DNA of 64,000 nucleotides from Symbiodinium natans (GCA_905221605.1 CAJNDS010002700.1:81882-145881), one strand, 5' to 3'; positions 30,693 to 41,394 are shown, numbered from the stretch's first letter. The notes: generated from the sequence alone by a model not told the origin. Translations and numbers: made by a program.

Positions 30693-31069
30693 CCCTAAAC
30701 CCTAAACCCTAAACCCTAAACCCTAAAGTAGCTTCGAGCCTAAGCCTCTCTCTTCGCAGCCACCCCGGAGCGTCCAGGCCTGCACAACAGAACTGACGGA
30801 GCCATCGGCTCCATATAGAGCGCCCTTGAGAGCGCCGTTTGGGACTGTGCCGTGGTGCGTCAGAGCAGAACAATGCTTGGTCTGCAAAACTGGTAGGATC
30901 AGGGGTCTCGTCTAGTTCGGGTTTACAGATCCAGCTGCTCTGACAATCAGCCCGATAGGCCTACTGACTGTCAGGGTCTGCAGGCCTCATCCATTTCGTA
31001 GGAGTTGAACAGAAGGGCCCAGCGAAGACGCGTACAAAGCTACCGCGGGAGGATTTAGGATTTGGGGCT

Positions 31070-31110
31070 GCTGCAGTAGTGATACTCCGTCATGAGTGGG
31101 CTGGGTCAAA
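31070..31110 (+). CDS. Truncated duplicate of the RHEWAGS exon
   Basis: After GCTGCTGCAG the plus frame reads VVILRHEWAGSNDL and soon stops. It is the diverged partner of the segment at 31235. A short inverted-repeat element (31135-31220) lies between the copies. Confidence 0.33.
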
Positions 31111-31234
31111 CGATCTTCGCATGCAAAAGATGTAGGGGTTTCCGAACATGGGGGTCCCTTTAAGGGGATTCTATTCTGTTTGGGAATATAAAAGGGGCTC
31201 CCCTATTTTGGGAAATACTCACATTCTGTAGGCA

Positions 31235-31432
31235 GTGGCGATATTCCGTCACGAGTGGGCCGGTTCAAAGGTCCTTCAACAATGCGCGACAAGATTAAAG
31301 GAGAGCCTCAGTTGTTTGCGAAAGTCCTTGCACAAATCCGGACCCGAGCACAAGATCCCAAATAGAAACCCTGAACCCTTAGAGTCAAACAGGGCGACAC
31401 AGCTCCTGTACCGGTGCAAGGACAAGTTGCAA
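31235..31432 (+). CDS. Exon-like ORF with RHEWAGS motif, hypothetical
   Basis: After GTAGGCAG the plus strand reads VAIFRHEWAGSKVLQQCATR then LKESLSCLRKSLHKSG and ends CKDKLQ with TAA at 31430. The first ten residues match the copy at 31070-31110, which supports a duplicated coding exon. Confidence 0.38.
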
Positions 31433-31761
31433 TAACAAAGGCTATCCATCTCCGTCGACAACAAACGAATTCATGGAACAGAGGGCCCTGCAAGGACTGA
31501 CTTTGTGTGAAATGCCTCCGGTAGTCTCTGTCTTAATCTCTCGTTTTCCCAAGCAGGTGCCCGAAACAGAATGACTGCGGGCCATGCTTCCCGCTTGTTG
31601 TCCGTGGCTCAGACCACAGGTCGAATCTCCCGAGCGGGTAGTAGGGGCCCTGCAACTGTAGCTTTTGTACTTTACACCATGCACAACATCCCCAACAGTG
31701 CTCTATCCCCCTACCCCCGAGTCTACAGCCACCATCGACGACCAAGAACATGGTGTTGTTC

Positions 31762-32893
31762 CTACCATTTGAAGAGCCGGCTCAGAGTGTCCTTGATGAT
31801 GTCTGCTACCTCCCCCGGCATCTCCACGGGCTCTGACAAAGGGTAGGGACGCGTCTTCTTTTGTTGTGATGACGAGGACGAAGATGGCAAGCTTGGCATT
31901 TTCATGTTTTCGCCTTCCTTTGTTTCGTCCAAGATTTCCATGTCCTCATCTGTGAGAGAGAACATTCTGCGCTTTTCATCCTGGCTCATCGCATCCAGGA
32001 AGGCCTTCTCTTTCGCATCGAGGAAATCTGCGTCCATTCCGTGCTTTTGGTCCAACAATGCGAGTTGGAGACGCTCCGTGTGCGAAGTGCATTGCATTGT
32101 GCGAAACTTCGGCTTGCCTGTCGTAAGAAAATTGCTGACTGCCTCATCTTCCTCCCATTCGTCGCCACCGCATGGATAGAAAGTCATGTGGACCTTGCCC
32201 ATCTTGGCCATGTATGCCATCATCTGTTCCACTGTACTTTTGCTTGGAGTAGGTGGGGCAGCGGCAGCAAGGAATTCATCCCAACGTCCGGGCACTCTCG
32301 GTTTCGGGGGGGGGGGCGGGCGGTGCGGCCGGCATGGCCTTGGCCTTGGCCTTGGGCGCGGCCGGCATGGCCTTGGCCTTGGCCTTGGCCTTGGCCTTGG
32401 GCGCTCCCGTGGGCCTGATCGGTTTAGGGTTTAGGGTTTAGGGTTTAGGGTTTAGGGTTTAGGGTTTAGGGTTGAGGGTTTAGGGTTTAGGGTTTAGGGC
32501 TGCTCTCTGTTCCCAGAAACCCCGGCTACATTAGTCAGTCTAATCGACAAGTAGCACTAAGTAGAAGCGAACTCCAAAAACATGTGGTGGTTTCCGGAAT
32601 TAGGGTACCTTATTTGGGGTCCTTATTGTAAGGGAATCCTACTATTTGGGGGTCTATTTTAGGGATCCCCTATTGTTCCACAAACATGATTGTCCTTGAG
32701 CTGGCACCCAAACCACCTCTTAACCCTAAACCCCTAAACCCTAGACCCTAAACCCACCTTGAAGTCGAGCAGGCGGGCTGGGTTTCCCCAATCGGCTGCA
32801 ACCCAGGACTTAGAGCTGGCTCCTGCAGTCCGGGCACCATCGGAGCATCAAGGCACACCTCTTCCATGGTCCTTGGGCGCCAATCGTATGATG
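31762..32893 (-). CDS. Hypothetical protein, Lys/Ala/Pro-rich linker plus acidic C-terminal part (two exons)
   Basis: Function not recognised. An upstream exon at about 32893-32757 reads ...RPRTMEEVCLDAPMVPG... The main exon runs from about 32421 to a TAG at 31762. It opens with repeats of KAKAKAMPAAP (32300-32415), then a 177-codon frame with VPGRWDEFLAAAAPPTPSKS, HMTFYPCGGDEWEEDE, an acidic stretch SLTDEDMEILDETKEG, a serine run and the end DTLSRLFKW. Charged and low in hydrophobic segments, it looks soluble. A C11 homopolymer near 32307-32317 puts the KAKAMPAAP frame out of phase with the downstream frame; ten or thirteen C would join them. In the sequence as given the downstream frame continues upstream as RPRPRP. 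Between the exons lies a TTTAGGG array and a short MITE copy (32590-32685). Confidence 0.6.
32590..32685. mobile_element. Family F element
   Basis: GGTACCTTATTTGGGGTCC, AATCCTACTATTTGGGGG: same landmarks as the dynamin intron. It lies in the intron of the 31.8-32.9 kb gene model. Confidence 0.55.
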
Positions 32894-33034
32894 GTGTTAG
32901 GGTTTAGGCTTTAGGGCGCAGGGTTCAGGTTCAGGGTGACTTTGAAAAGGGAGCCTGTAACCCAAAAAGGGCAAAAGGCAAAAGGACACCACTCAGCCAA
33001 CAAACTAGAAGACGATTGGCCCGAAAGCATCGAT

Positions 33035-33310
33035 TTGCGGTGCGTTGAGTCTATGCACTTGACTCTGTGCGCTCGAACTGTATGCACTTGGACAAGTGTA
33101 TGCACTTAAGTGTATGCACTTATATGGTTGCATACTCACTTGTATACTGCACTTGTACACTGGACGTGTATGCACTCGACCTGCATGGCATTCAAGTGTG
33201 TTGAGTTGAATGCCATGCACTTGTGGTCAACTCTATACACTTCATTGGCATTCAATAGATCTGAAGTAAACGGACTTGAACTGTATGAACTTCACTTGCA
33301 TGCACCCGAC
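33035..33310 (+). repeat. Degenerate TATGCACTTGAC repeats
   Basis: Irregular units of TATGCACTT(GAC) related to the regular 14-bp array at 35.2 kb on the other side of the cluster. Confidence 0.6.
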
Positions 33311-33384
33311 GCGGCTGCGCACGTCCTGTCAACGAGATGCTATGAAAGAAAAGACAAAAACATCTAACGCGAGAGCCGTCAGCC

Positions 33385-33519
33385 ATGAGCATCATCGGCA
33401 GTCGCTCTGAAGTCCAAGCTCACACCCCAGAGCGCCTTTCAAAGAAAAAAGGACAGAAGAGCGAGGTTGGCAAGAAGACCTTGGAGCTTCAAAGAGCAGA
33501 GAAGCACAGTGAAATCTGA
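33385..33519 (+). CDS. Small basic ORF, 44 aa
   Basis: ATG at 33385, TGA at 33517-33519. Reads MSIIGSRSEVQAHTPERLSK, then KKGQKSEVGKKTLELQRAEK. Lys-rich, low complexity only at the poly-A run. It stands between two tandem-repeat blocks. Function unknown. Confidence 0.33.
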   Translation: MSIIGSRSEVQAHTPERLSKKKGQKSEVGKKTLELQRAEKHSEI

Positions 33520-33594
33520 CCGAAGTGAGTTTCGCACGCCGGGAATTAAATAACCATGAAATTTGCATGTTTTCGCACGCCCGGCATTGGAGCA

Positions 33595-34318
33595 CCATGT
33601 GATTTTGCGAAATCGGTGACCATGGTATTTGCGATGGCTTTGGAACCAGCGAATTCGGGGACCATGGTATTTGCCATGGTTTTGGAACCAGCGAATTCGG
33701 GGACCATGGTATTTGCGATGCTTTTGGAAACAGCGAATTCGGGGACCATGGTATTTGCCATGCTTTTGAAACCAGCGAATTCGGGGACCATGGTATTTGC
33801 GATGCTTTTGGAACCAGCGAATTCGGGGACCATGGTATTTGCGATGCTTTTGGACCTTTTGGAACCAGCGAAGTCGGGGACCATGGTATTTGCGATGGTT
33901 TTGGAAACAGCGAATTCGGGGACCATGGTATTTGCGATGCTTTTGGAACCAGCGAATTCGGGGACCATGGTATTTGCGATGCTTTTGGAACCAGCCACGG
34001 AAGCTCCTTGCGATGGTTTTGGAAACAGCGAATTCGGGGACCATGGTATTTGCGATGCTTTTGGAAGCAGCGAATTCGAGGACCATGGTATTTGCGACGC
34101 TTTTGGAAGCAGCGAATTCGGGGACCATGGTATTTGCCATGCGTTTGGAACCAGCGAATTCGGGGACCATGGTATTTGCGATGGTTTTGGAAACAGCGAA
34201 TTCGGGGACCATGGTATTTGCGATGCTTTTGGAAACAACGAATTCGGGGACCATGGTATTTGCGATGCTTTTGGAACCAGCGAATTCGGGGACCATGGTA
34301 TTTGCGATGGTTTTGGAA
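33595..34318 (+). repeat. 42-bp tandem repeat, about 17 units
   Basis: Unit contains ACCATGGTATTTGCGATG, CTTTTGGAACCAGC and GAATTCGGGG. Because 42 is divisible by three, long frames stay open on both strands (up to about 370 codons), but the translated repeat is just the DNA unit. Confidence 0.9.
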
Positions 34319-35075
34319 TGTACTACAAAAAGTCGACTTTCCAGATTTCCAGCCACGGAAGCTCCGCGTGTCCGCGGCGTACTACGTTTGTACTGCAAAA
34401 AGTCGACTTTCCAGCCACGGAAGCTCCGGGTGTCCCCGGCGTACTACGTTTGTACTACAAAAATCGACTTTCCAGCCACGGAAGCTCCGGGTGTCCACGG
34501 CGTACTACATTTGTACTACAAAACTCGATTTTCCAGCCACGGAAGTCCCCGGCGTACTACGTCTGTAACGCAAAAAACACTACGGTTTTAGCAACGCGAC
34601 CACGCGAAAACCCGCAGAGGGGTTACTTTTGTATGTCAAGAAACGCAAAAACACTACGGTTTTAGCACCGCGACCACGCGAAAACCCGCAGAGGGGTTGC
34701 GTTTGCATGTCAAGAAACACAAAACACGACGGTTTTGGAACCGCGCCAACGCCGAAACCCGCAGAGGGTTGTCTGCGCCCACGAAAAAAATCACCAAAAA
34801 CGACGGTTTTAGCGCCGCGACCCGGCGATTACCCGCAGAGGGTTGTCCGCGGACACAAAGAGACGTAAAAAAACTACGGTTTTGGCACCGCGACCACGCT
34901 GAAACCCGCAGAGGGTTGTCCGCGCACAGAAAGAAACGAAAAAAAAACGACGGTTTTAGCGCCGCGACCACGGGGAAACCCGCAGAGGGTTGTCCGCGGA
35001 CACAAAGAAACGTAAAAAAAAAAACGACGGTTTTAGCACCGCGACCACGCCGAAACCCGCAGAGGGTTGCAATCC
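34318..35075 (+). repeat. Two further minisatellites (about 60 and 75 bp)
   Basis: 34318-34565: units with GACTTTCCAGCCACGGAAGC and GGCGTACTACGTTTG. 34565-35075: units with ACGGTTTTAGC, GCGACCACGC and AACCCGCAGAGGG. Confidence 0.85.
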
Positions 35076-35175
35076 CGATTGGCGATGTCAACCCAGCCCG
35101 CCGCCTTAGAAAGAGTAATTTTAATTAAGAAATCTAAGACTGGGTAGTAAATCTCGTAATTTCTATTAACTTGTA

Positions 35176-35655
35176 CTAAACTCACTTGACTCTATGCACT
35201 TCACTCTATGCAATTCACTCGATGCACTTCACTCTATGCACGTGACTCTATGCACTTGACTCTATGCACTTCACTCTATGCGCTTCACTCTATGCACTTC
35301 ACACTATGCACTTCACTCTATGCACTTGACTCTATGCACTTCACTCTATGCACTTCACTCTATGCACTTCACTCTATGCACTTGACTCTATGCGCTTCAC
35401 TCTATGCCATTCACTCTATGCACTTCGCTCTATGCACTTCACTCTATGCGCTTCACTCTATGCGCTTCACTCTATGCACTTCGCTCTATGCACTTCACTC
35501 TATGCGCTTCACTCTATGCGCTTCACTCTATGCACTTCACTCTATGTACTTCACTCTATGCACTTCACTCTATGCGCTTCACTCTATGCACTTCACTCTA
35601 TATGCACTTCACTCTATGTACTTCACTCTATGTTCTATGTACTTCACTCTATGTT
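35176..35655 (+). repeat. 14-bp tandem repeat, about 33 units
   Basis: Unit TATGCACTTCACTC with GCGCTT and GTACTT variants. All three plus frames are open, hence three overlapping spurious ORFs. Confidence 0.9.
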
Positions 35656-35886
35656 GTTGGGTCAGAGGGCTCCGCACGGAAGAACCCTTCGCGATGCTTT
35701 CGGGAAAAACCCCACACCCTAAATCCCAAAAGCCCTAAAAGCCCTAAACCCCTTTGCCACTTACCCTAAACCCTAAAACCCTAAAACACTAAAGCCCTAA
35801 AACCCTAAACCCCTAAAACCCTAAAACCCTAAAACCCTAACACCCTAAAACCCTAAACCCTAAAATCCTAAAAGCGCTTAAACCCC

Positions 35887-35998
35887 TGTGCCACTCGGCC
35901 ACCAAGGGTCTGGCTGCCAAGTGCAGGTCCCGTCACACTGTTTCAGCTTTGGGATGCTGCAGTGGCTGCGCCAGGTTCGGGACAGATCCCTAAACCCT
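35887..35998 (+). CDS. Cys-rich exon-like segment
   Basis: Plus frame LCHSATKGLAAKCRSRHTVS then ALGCCSGCARFGTDP and a stop. C-C-x2-C spacing near the end could bind metal. The preceding and following arrays are CCCTAAA type. Confidence 0.33.
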
Positions 35999-36182
35999 AA
36001 ACCCTAAACCCTGAACCCAAAACCCAGAACCCTAAGACCTAAGCCCTAACCCCTACACTTTGAACCCTAAACCCTAAACTTGGAACCCTTAACCCGAAAC
36101 CAGAACCATAAACCAAACATTTGGCGTCGATTGTTGGCTGTTCTTCCGAGGGATTTCAGGAAATCGGGGGCTGAACTTGTGT

Positions 36183-36632
36183 AATATAGGGGTCGGAAGT
36201 AATACTAATAATATCCCCCTATGGTCCCTTTATACTTATACCCGAATAACCCCCCAAAACCCTATTCTAATTATTCAGGCCCCTATAGTAGCTGCCTGGG
36301 CAGCATAAAGCAGCTGCTCCCTCCTCCCCTTGCCCCGCCTTCCTCCCCTCCCCCCCATCCCCTTCCCCTAAACCCTAAACCCTAAACCCCAAGCCCTAAC
36401 GCCTAAAGCCTAAACTTAGCGAGGGCTCGTTGGAGCGTGCAGCAGAGCCCGAGCGGTTGCTGCCGAGCTAGGAGAAGCTATGCTGCGAGAGGCTTAGCAA
36501 TTTGGTAACGTTTGCAAGCCGCAGCTGGAAGGTTAAGCCTCCAGCTTGAAGGCTCATGGGTAGTATATAAATAGGGTCATAAGTCAGGCAACGTAAATGA
36601 TAACCCTTTCAACTATGAACCTTCAAGTATAG
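36183..36632. mobile_element. Family D and family E MITEs
   Basis: 36183-36290: TAGGGGTCGGAAG...TTATTCAGGCCCCTATA (family D). 36548-36632: CTCATGGGTAGTATATAAAT...TATGAACCTTCAAGTAT (family E). Confidence 0.55.
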
Positions 36633-36699
36633 AATAAGAGGATCCCCCAGCAAGGGAATCCAGTTCACTAGCTAAGTCGTGTTAACCTATGCCTTGCAG

Positions 36700-36763
36700 C
36701 CACACATCCTGGGGCTCAGGCCCCACTTTCGCCCGAACCTGAGACACGTCTCTGGGCATGGAG
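36700..36763 (+). CDS. Short internal exon with canonical ends
   Basis: Bounded by the acceptor CCTATGCCTTGCAG and the donor GAG|GTAAAG. Reads PHILGLRPHFRPNLRHVSGH. Good splice signals on both sides make it one of the better plus-strand exons. A family A MITE begins 36 bp downstream. Confidence 0.42.
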
Positions 36764-36799
36764 GTAAAGGTTGCGGCTTTTGGGGTTTGCGGTTTAGGG

Positions 36800-36900
36800 T
36801 TGGGATGCTCCCCCTTATACCAACAGTCCTCAATCGGGATTAAAGTAGGGGGTGCTATGATCCCTATTACGGACTGTCAGTATAACGGGGAACATCCCAA
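36800..36900. mobile_element. Family A MITE, complete
   Basis: TTGGGATGCTCCCCCTTATA and TATAACGGGGAACATCCCAA inverted ends, 101 bp. Confidence 0.68.
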
Positions 36901-37448
36901 GTTTAGGGTTTGGCGTGGCAGGGGGAATTTCCTCACTTTTGGCCCTCAGGGTCCTTAAGTGCCTCAAGGTTTAGGGTTTAGGGTTTAGGGTTTAGGGTTT
37001 AGGGTTTAGGGTTTGGGGTTTGGGGTTGAGGTTTAGGGTTTACGGTTTATCCTAGGAACTTTTCTTCACGCGCAGCCCTGGCATTTCTCTAAGGCCTATA
37101 GGGTTTAGGATCTGGGGCATATGGTTTAGGGTAGATGCCAAATAAACCCTAGCCCCCAAAACCCCAAAACCAGAAACCCTAAACCCATCTGAGTGCCCCT
37201 TAAAAGGGCCAAAGGCCTTATTATGGGGGCAGGGGCATCGTAACGAGCTTCAAAGGTACTCGTGAGGTCCAGGTACACCCTTATATAGTCTCTATGTCTA
37301 CACGGCCCCTGTATATCCTCAAACCCAAAAACCTTAAATCCTGAACCCGACATCCTAAACCCCTAAGCCATAAATCCGAAACCCTAAGTCCTAAACCAAA
37401 GCAAAAAAACCCTTAAACCCGAAAAATCCAGCAATTGTAAACACTTCT

Positions 37449-37556
37449 ATATGGGTGGTTGTCAAAATTATGATCCCTTTTGGGGTACCCTAAATATTAG
37501 GTGCCGTATTATAATAGGGATCCAAAAAGGGACCATAATTTTGACAGCCACCCATA
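37449..37556. mobile_element. Family G MITE, complete
   Basis: ATATGGGTGGTTGTCAAAAT and ATTTTGACAGCCACCCATAT inverted ends with GGTCCC(TTTT) arms. A diverged copy lies at 63558-63642. Confidence 0.68.
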
Positions 37557-37561
37557 TGTTT

Positions 37562-37665
37562 CTGGGGCATCCGCCACCGGAACGCGAAAGTCGCGGCGGT
37601 GTCAGCGATGCGTCTCTCGCCCCGCACAGTGTCGATGACGCCATCCACGTCAAGCAGCTGCCATA
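37562..37665 (-). CDS. Exon-like segment, hypothetical
   Basis: Minus frame WQLLDVDGVIDTVRGERRIA then DTAATFAFRWRMPQ; strongly protein-like. It starts against a CCCTAAA array and ends beside a family G MITE (37449-37556). DVDG recalls calcium loops, but the required acidic positions are not all present. Confidence 0.42.
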
Positions 37666-37670
37666 GACGC

Positions 37671-38000
37671 TAAACCCTAAACCCTAAACCCTAAACCCTA
37701 AACCCTAAACCCTAAACCCTAAACCCTAAACCCTAAACCCTAAACCCTAAACCCTAAACCCTAAACCCAAACCCTAAACCCTGAGTGTTTAGGGCTGCAG
37801 GAGGGCGCTTGAACCCGGAGGCCGACCGCCGCCGAATTCGACATCTGCAGCTCTTCCCCGAGCTAGCTTTGAAACTGCCCGAGTTACCTCTAAAACCTAG
37901 GTTGGGGCCGTAAGGTTTGGGGTTTGTAGGGTTTAGGGTTTAGGGTTAGGGTTTAGGGTTTAGGGTTTAGGGTTTAGGGTTTAGGGTTTAAACCTAGGGT
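37671..38000. repeat. CCCTAAA array (37671-37782) and TTTAGGG array (37930-37990)
   Basis: Outward-facing arrays flank the exon-like island at 37805-37895, another case of the array/island pattern. Confidence 0.85.
37805..37895 (+). CDS. Exon-like segment, strand uncertain
   Basis: Plus frame RLNPEADRRRIRHLQLFPEL then ALKLPELPL. The minus frame (VTRAVSKLARGRAADVEFGG) is open too. Confidence 0.27.
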
Positions 38001-38049
38001 TTAGGGTTTAGGGCTTTGGGGTTAGGGTTTCGGCCCCCGCGCCTTTCAG

Positions 38050-38107
38050 CGTGCTGGGTCCATTGGCAACTTTTGTTTGTCCGAGGTTACGTGGGGACCT
38101 AGAGGAA
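38050..38107 (+). CDS. Short internal exon with canonical ends
   Basis: Acceptor CGCCTTTCAG, donor GAGGAA|GTGAGC. Reads VLGPLATFVCPRLRGDLEE (19 codons plus one base). Possibly joined to the plus exon at 38588-38645 (LDGFVASGAGSPELPITCS, donor GTAAGG). Confidence 0.42.
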
Positions 38108-38340
38108 GTGAGCTTTCGGATTTACGGTTTAAAGCTTAAACTAAACCTTGAGTTAGGACGCTGCCGCCCCTTCCCCCCCTTCCCCCCCCCCCCCCGCCCT
38201 AGCAGGTTTACATGGAGGTGTCTCTTCAGGGTTCAGGAGGGTTTAGGGTTTAGGGTGATACCCTGAACCCTGAACCCTGAACCCTGAACCCTAAATACTA
38301 AACCCTGAACCCTAAACCCTGAACCCTAAACCCTAAACCA

Positions 38341-38412
38341 AGAGAGGGGCCCCCGCGCAAAGTCTTTGCGTGAGGCCTTCGTCTTGTTGTAGACGAACTG
38401 TAGGATCTGCCA
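38341..38412 (-). CDS. Exon-like segment, hypothetical
   Basis: Minus frame after CCATGGCAG reads ILQFVYNKTKASRKDFARGP then LSW, with strongly GC-biased third positions. A second minus frame starting at ATG (MADPTVRLQQDEGLTQRL) is also open. Confidence 0.38.
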
Positions 38413-38587
38413 TGGTCAAGCCATGGAAGCTTTGTAGGGTTATAGGGTTTAGGGTTTAGGGTTTAGGGCGTCGGATGTATAGGATTTGGTTTAGAGGGTG
38501 CACTTGGAATCGCACGATTATGTGCCCTAAACGCTAAACCCTAAACCCGAATCCCTAAACCCTGCACCCTACACCCTGAACCAAGCA

Positions 38588-38645
38588 GGCTTGGATGGTT
38601 TTGTAGCAAGCGGAGCTGGAAGCCCTGAATTGCCTATAACCTGTT
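38588..38645 (+). CDS. Short exon ending at GTAAGG donor
   Basis: After ACCAAGCAG, reads LDGFVASGAGSPELPITCS, then GTAAGG. Plus strand, between CCCTAAA repeats and TTCAGGG repeats. Confidence 0.38.
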
Positions 38646-38729
38646 CAGTAAGGTTCAGGGTTCAGAGTTTTGGGCTTAAGTTTGGGGTTTTTAGGGCTTT
38701 ATGGCCTGTTAGGGCTTTATGGCTTTAGG

Positions 38730-38990
38730 TTGGGATGCTCACCTTTTATACTGACGGCCCTGAATATGGATTATAATTGGGGGGCACTATAATCCCTATT
38801 CAAGGCTGTTAGCAAAAGGGGGAACATCCCAAGCTGTAGAGATTACGGGCCAGGGCCCAGGCTTTGGAGGATTGAGGCTTTTGAGGGTTTCGGGCCAAAA
38901 ACCATTCTTGGTAGCCCAGCAACCGCATCATGATAAGGGCCCCATTTGTTTTGTTGAGGGGTTGGTTACTTTAGAAGGGTGCCTTGGACC
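38730..38990. mobile_element. Family A MITE (38730-38832) and truncated family B MITE (38907-38985)
   Basis: Family A ends TTGGGATGCTCACC / GGGGGAACATCCCAA. The family B copy has the left end CTTGGTAGCCCAGCAACC but lacks the right terminal repeat. Confidence 0.58.
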
Positions 38991-39194
38991 CTAAGCCCTA
39001 AACGACCCCTAAACCCGAAACCCCTAATCCCTAAAATACAGGGTTGGCTGCTTAACCCCTAAAACCCTGCACCCTAAGCGCTAAACCCTAAACCCTAAAC
39101 CCTAAACCCTAAACCCTAAACCCTAAACCCTAAACCCTAAACCCTAAACCCTAAGACCCTAAGACCCTTAAGACCCTAAACCCAAAAAAGGGAA

Positions 39195-39283
39195 CAGGGC
39201 ACACCGGGCCGCCAAGCATTGGTCAGCACGGCCAAGTTGATGCCCCAGGTCAGCGCATGCACAAAGGACCGCGAGGAAGACCT
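39195..39283 (-). CDS. Exon-like segment, strand uncertain
   Basis: Minus frame SFVHALTWGINLAVLTNAWR then PGVPC has a hydrophobic core. The plus frame GTPGRQALVSTAKLMPQVSA is open as well. Arrays on both sides. Confidence 0.27.
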
Positions 39284-39359
39284 GGGTTTAGGGTTTAGGG
39301 TTTAGGGTTTAGGGTTTAGGGTTTAGGGTTTATGACTCAGGGTGTAAGGGTTTAGGGAA

Positions 39360-39790
39360 GTTGGGTTCCCAGTATATGGGCCCCTTCATTTGGGCCCCTT
39401 GAAATAAAAAACCTCTGTATACACCATACATAATGAGGGCCCATACTCCAGATCCCGGACCACCCTAACCCTAAACCTTAAACCCTAAACCCAAAACCCT
39501 AAACCCTACAGAGACCCCACACCAAGGGCCCACGGTTCCACTCTTGGACCTGGGCTGAACTGGACGAAAATTGGACGACTCAGGGCTTAAAATCCCTGAG
39601 CCCTGAAACCCCAAAATCCCAAAACCTTAAAATCCCTAAACCCCACAATCATGGGTTCCCTTACTACCCCCTCTATACTACCCCCCCCCCCCCCCCCCAG
39701 GTTCCCCCCCTTAAATAGCCTTAACTCGGCGTAATTATCCCTACACAGCCTTAATCATGGGGGAGCCTAGGGGGGGTAGTATAGCCCTAT
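39360..39790. mobile_element. Family C MITE and a further fold-back element
   Basis: 39360-39464: TTCCCAGTATATGGGCCCC...GGGCCCATACTCCAG. 39648-39790: GGTTCCCTTACTACCCCC...GGGGGGTAGTATAGCCC with poly-C inside. No gene between 39290 and 40015. Confidence 0.45.
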
Positions 39791-40019
39791 TTCGGCTCTT
39801 ACGGCAGGACCGTTAAAGGTGGGAAGCGTGCCAATCAACCATAAGTCGTTAATTGGTCGCCTCATACCATGGTCACTTCTCTACATTGTCAATACCTTTT
39901 GGGGCTAGGATTACAAGGCGGCCCCTAATATTTAGGGTTTAGGGTTTAGGGTTTAGGGTTTAGGGTTTAGGGTTTAGGGTTTCGAGAACTGGTCTTTTTG
40001 GGAACTGACCCTGGGCTGA

Positions 40020-40086
40020 GGGCTTAGGGCCCAAGAGAAGCCATATGTCAAAACGTGTGCGTCAGCCTCTTCCAGGATGATGTCGG
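40020..40086 (-). CDS. Exon-like segment downstream of 40121
   Basis: After GCGCTTACAG the minus strand reads PDIILEEADAHVLTYGFSWA. Same strand and only about 40 bp downstream of the next entry, with a short repeat-rich gap, so the two may be adjacent exons. Confidence 0.42.
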
Positions 40087-40120
40087 GCTGTAAGCGCGTT
40101 TAGGATGTAGGGTTTAGTGT

Positions 40121-40200
40121 TTAGGCCATCCAGCTGGTGTAGAAGTCGTGTATTGCGCTCTTCCTCAAACCACTTGCATCAACGTGGCTGGCCGCCTGAA
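40121..40200 (-). CDS. Exon-like segment, hypothetical
   Basis: After GGCATTCAG the minus strand reads AASHVDASGLRKSAIHDFYT then SWMA, and the following CCTAAACAC repeat gives a stop. Good composition; function unknown. Confidence 0.42.
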
Positions 40201-40607
40201 TGCCCCAAGACCCGAACAACCCACTCCCAAAAAGACCCGCACCCCAAACCCTGATCCCTAAACCCCATTTCCCTGCACCCCGAATCCCCAACTCTAAACG
40301 CCGTTTCTTAAGCTTATGCACCCCTAGAGACCCCAAAGCCTAATCCCTACACCCTGAACCCTAAACCCCTAAACCCCTAACCCTAAACCCTAAACCCCGC
40401 AAATCCTGGGCTCCTTTGCGTGTTGATCGAGGCAAGGCCAGAGAAGAGCCCCGCCAGCAGGAGCGGCCAACATCAGCTACCTGGCAGGTGGCGTTGTGGA
40501 GTACGGGTTTAGGGTTGAGGGTTGAGGGTTGAGGGTTTAGGGTTTCGGGTTTCGGGTTTCGGGTTTAGGATTTAGGGTTTAGGGTTTCGGGTTTCGGGGC
40601 CTTACAT

Positions 40608-40699
40608 AATTAGCTTGGGGTTTTGGGGGTTCGTATAGTAGAATTCTACAAGGACCATAAGGGAATACTACTAGTAATTATTCCGACCCCTATATTAGG
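40608..40699. mobile_element. Family D MITE
   Basis: CATAATTAGCTTGGGG...AAGGGAATACTACTAGTAAT...CCGACCCCTATATTAGGG. Confidence 0.5.
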
Positions 40700-41394
40700 G
40701 TTTGTGGTCCTCTCAACCCTGAGCCCTGACATCATCAACCCTCAGCCCTGCTGCTGCAAACATCTGAAAAACATCCTAGATCCAAAACCCTCAAACCCTA
40801 AACCCCTCAACCGAAACCCTAAGCCCTCGGCTACTTATCACCAAAGGGTTTAGGGTTTAGGGGTTAGGGTTTTTCATCTGGCAAGACGACAAGTTGACCC
40901 GAGCTCGCATATGGGTTTAAGGTCCGACGGTCCCGGGCTCACTCATCTTAGGATTGAGGCTATTTCGAGCTGCCCATTCAGGGTCTTGATAAGTAGGGAT
41001 CCCCTCATTCCTGAACTTAGGTCAAGGGGTGAGGGCTTAGGGTCTGTAAGGTCCGGCTTGGGGACGCTAAACCCTAAAACCCTGACCCTCTGCCTAGAGT
41101 GCTAAGGTTTGACAAATGCCGAGAAATGAGTGGCAGGAGGGCCCACCAGCGCGGGTACAGACAACAGGAGAGTCCTCTCTTCAGCATTGGCTTTAGGGCT
41201 TCGTGGCTTAGGGTTCAGGGTACTTCCCAAGATAGGGATCCCATAACATACCCCCAGAATACCCAAGTACCCCAGAACCGTAAACCCAAGACCGACCCTA
41301 AACCCTGTACCCCTAAACCCTAAACCCTTAAACCCGAAACCCTAAACCCTGAACCCTAAACCCTAAACCCTGTGCCCCTCATTTGGGAAACTCA

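Noticed and set aside
33595-34318. CRISPR-like direct repeats
   Set aside because: Units are contiguous without variable spacers, and the context is eukaryotic.
33439-34665. Frames of 319 and 369 codons that look like repeat proteins
   Set aside because: The 42-bp unit is divisible by three, so every frame stays open; no non-repeat domain is attached.
35208-35769. Three overlapping frames of MHFTLCTSLYAL type
   Set aside because: Product of the 14-bp tandem repeat in all three frames.
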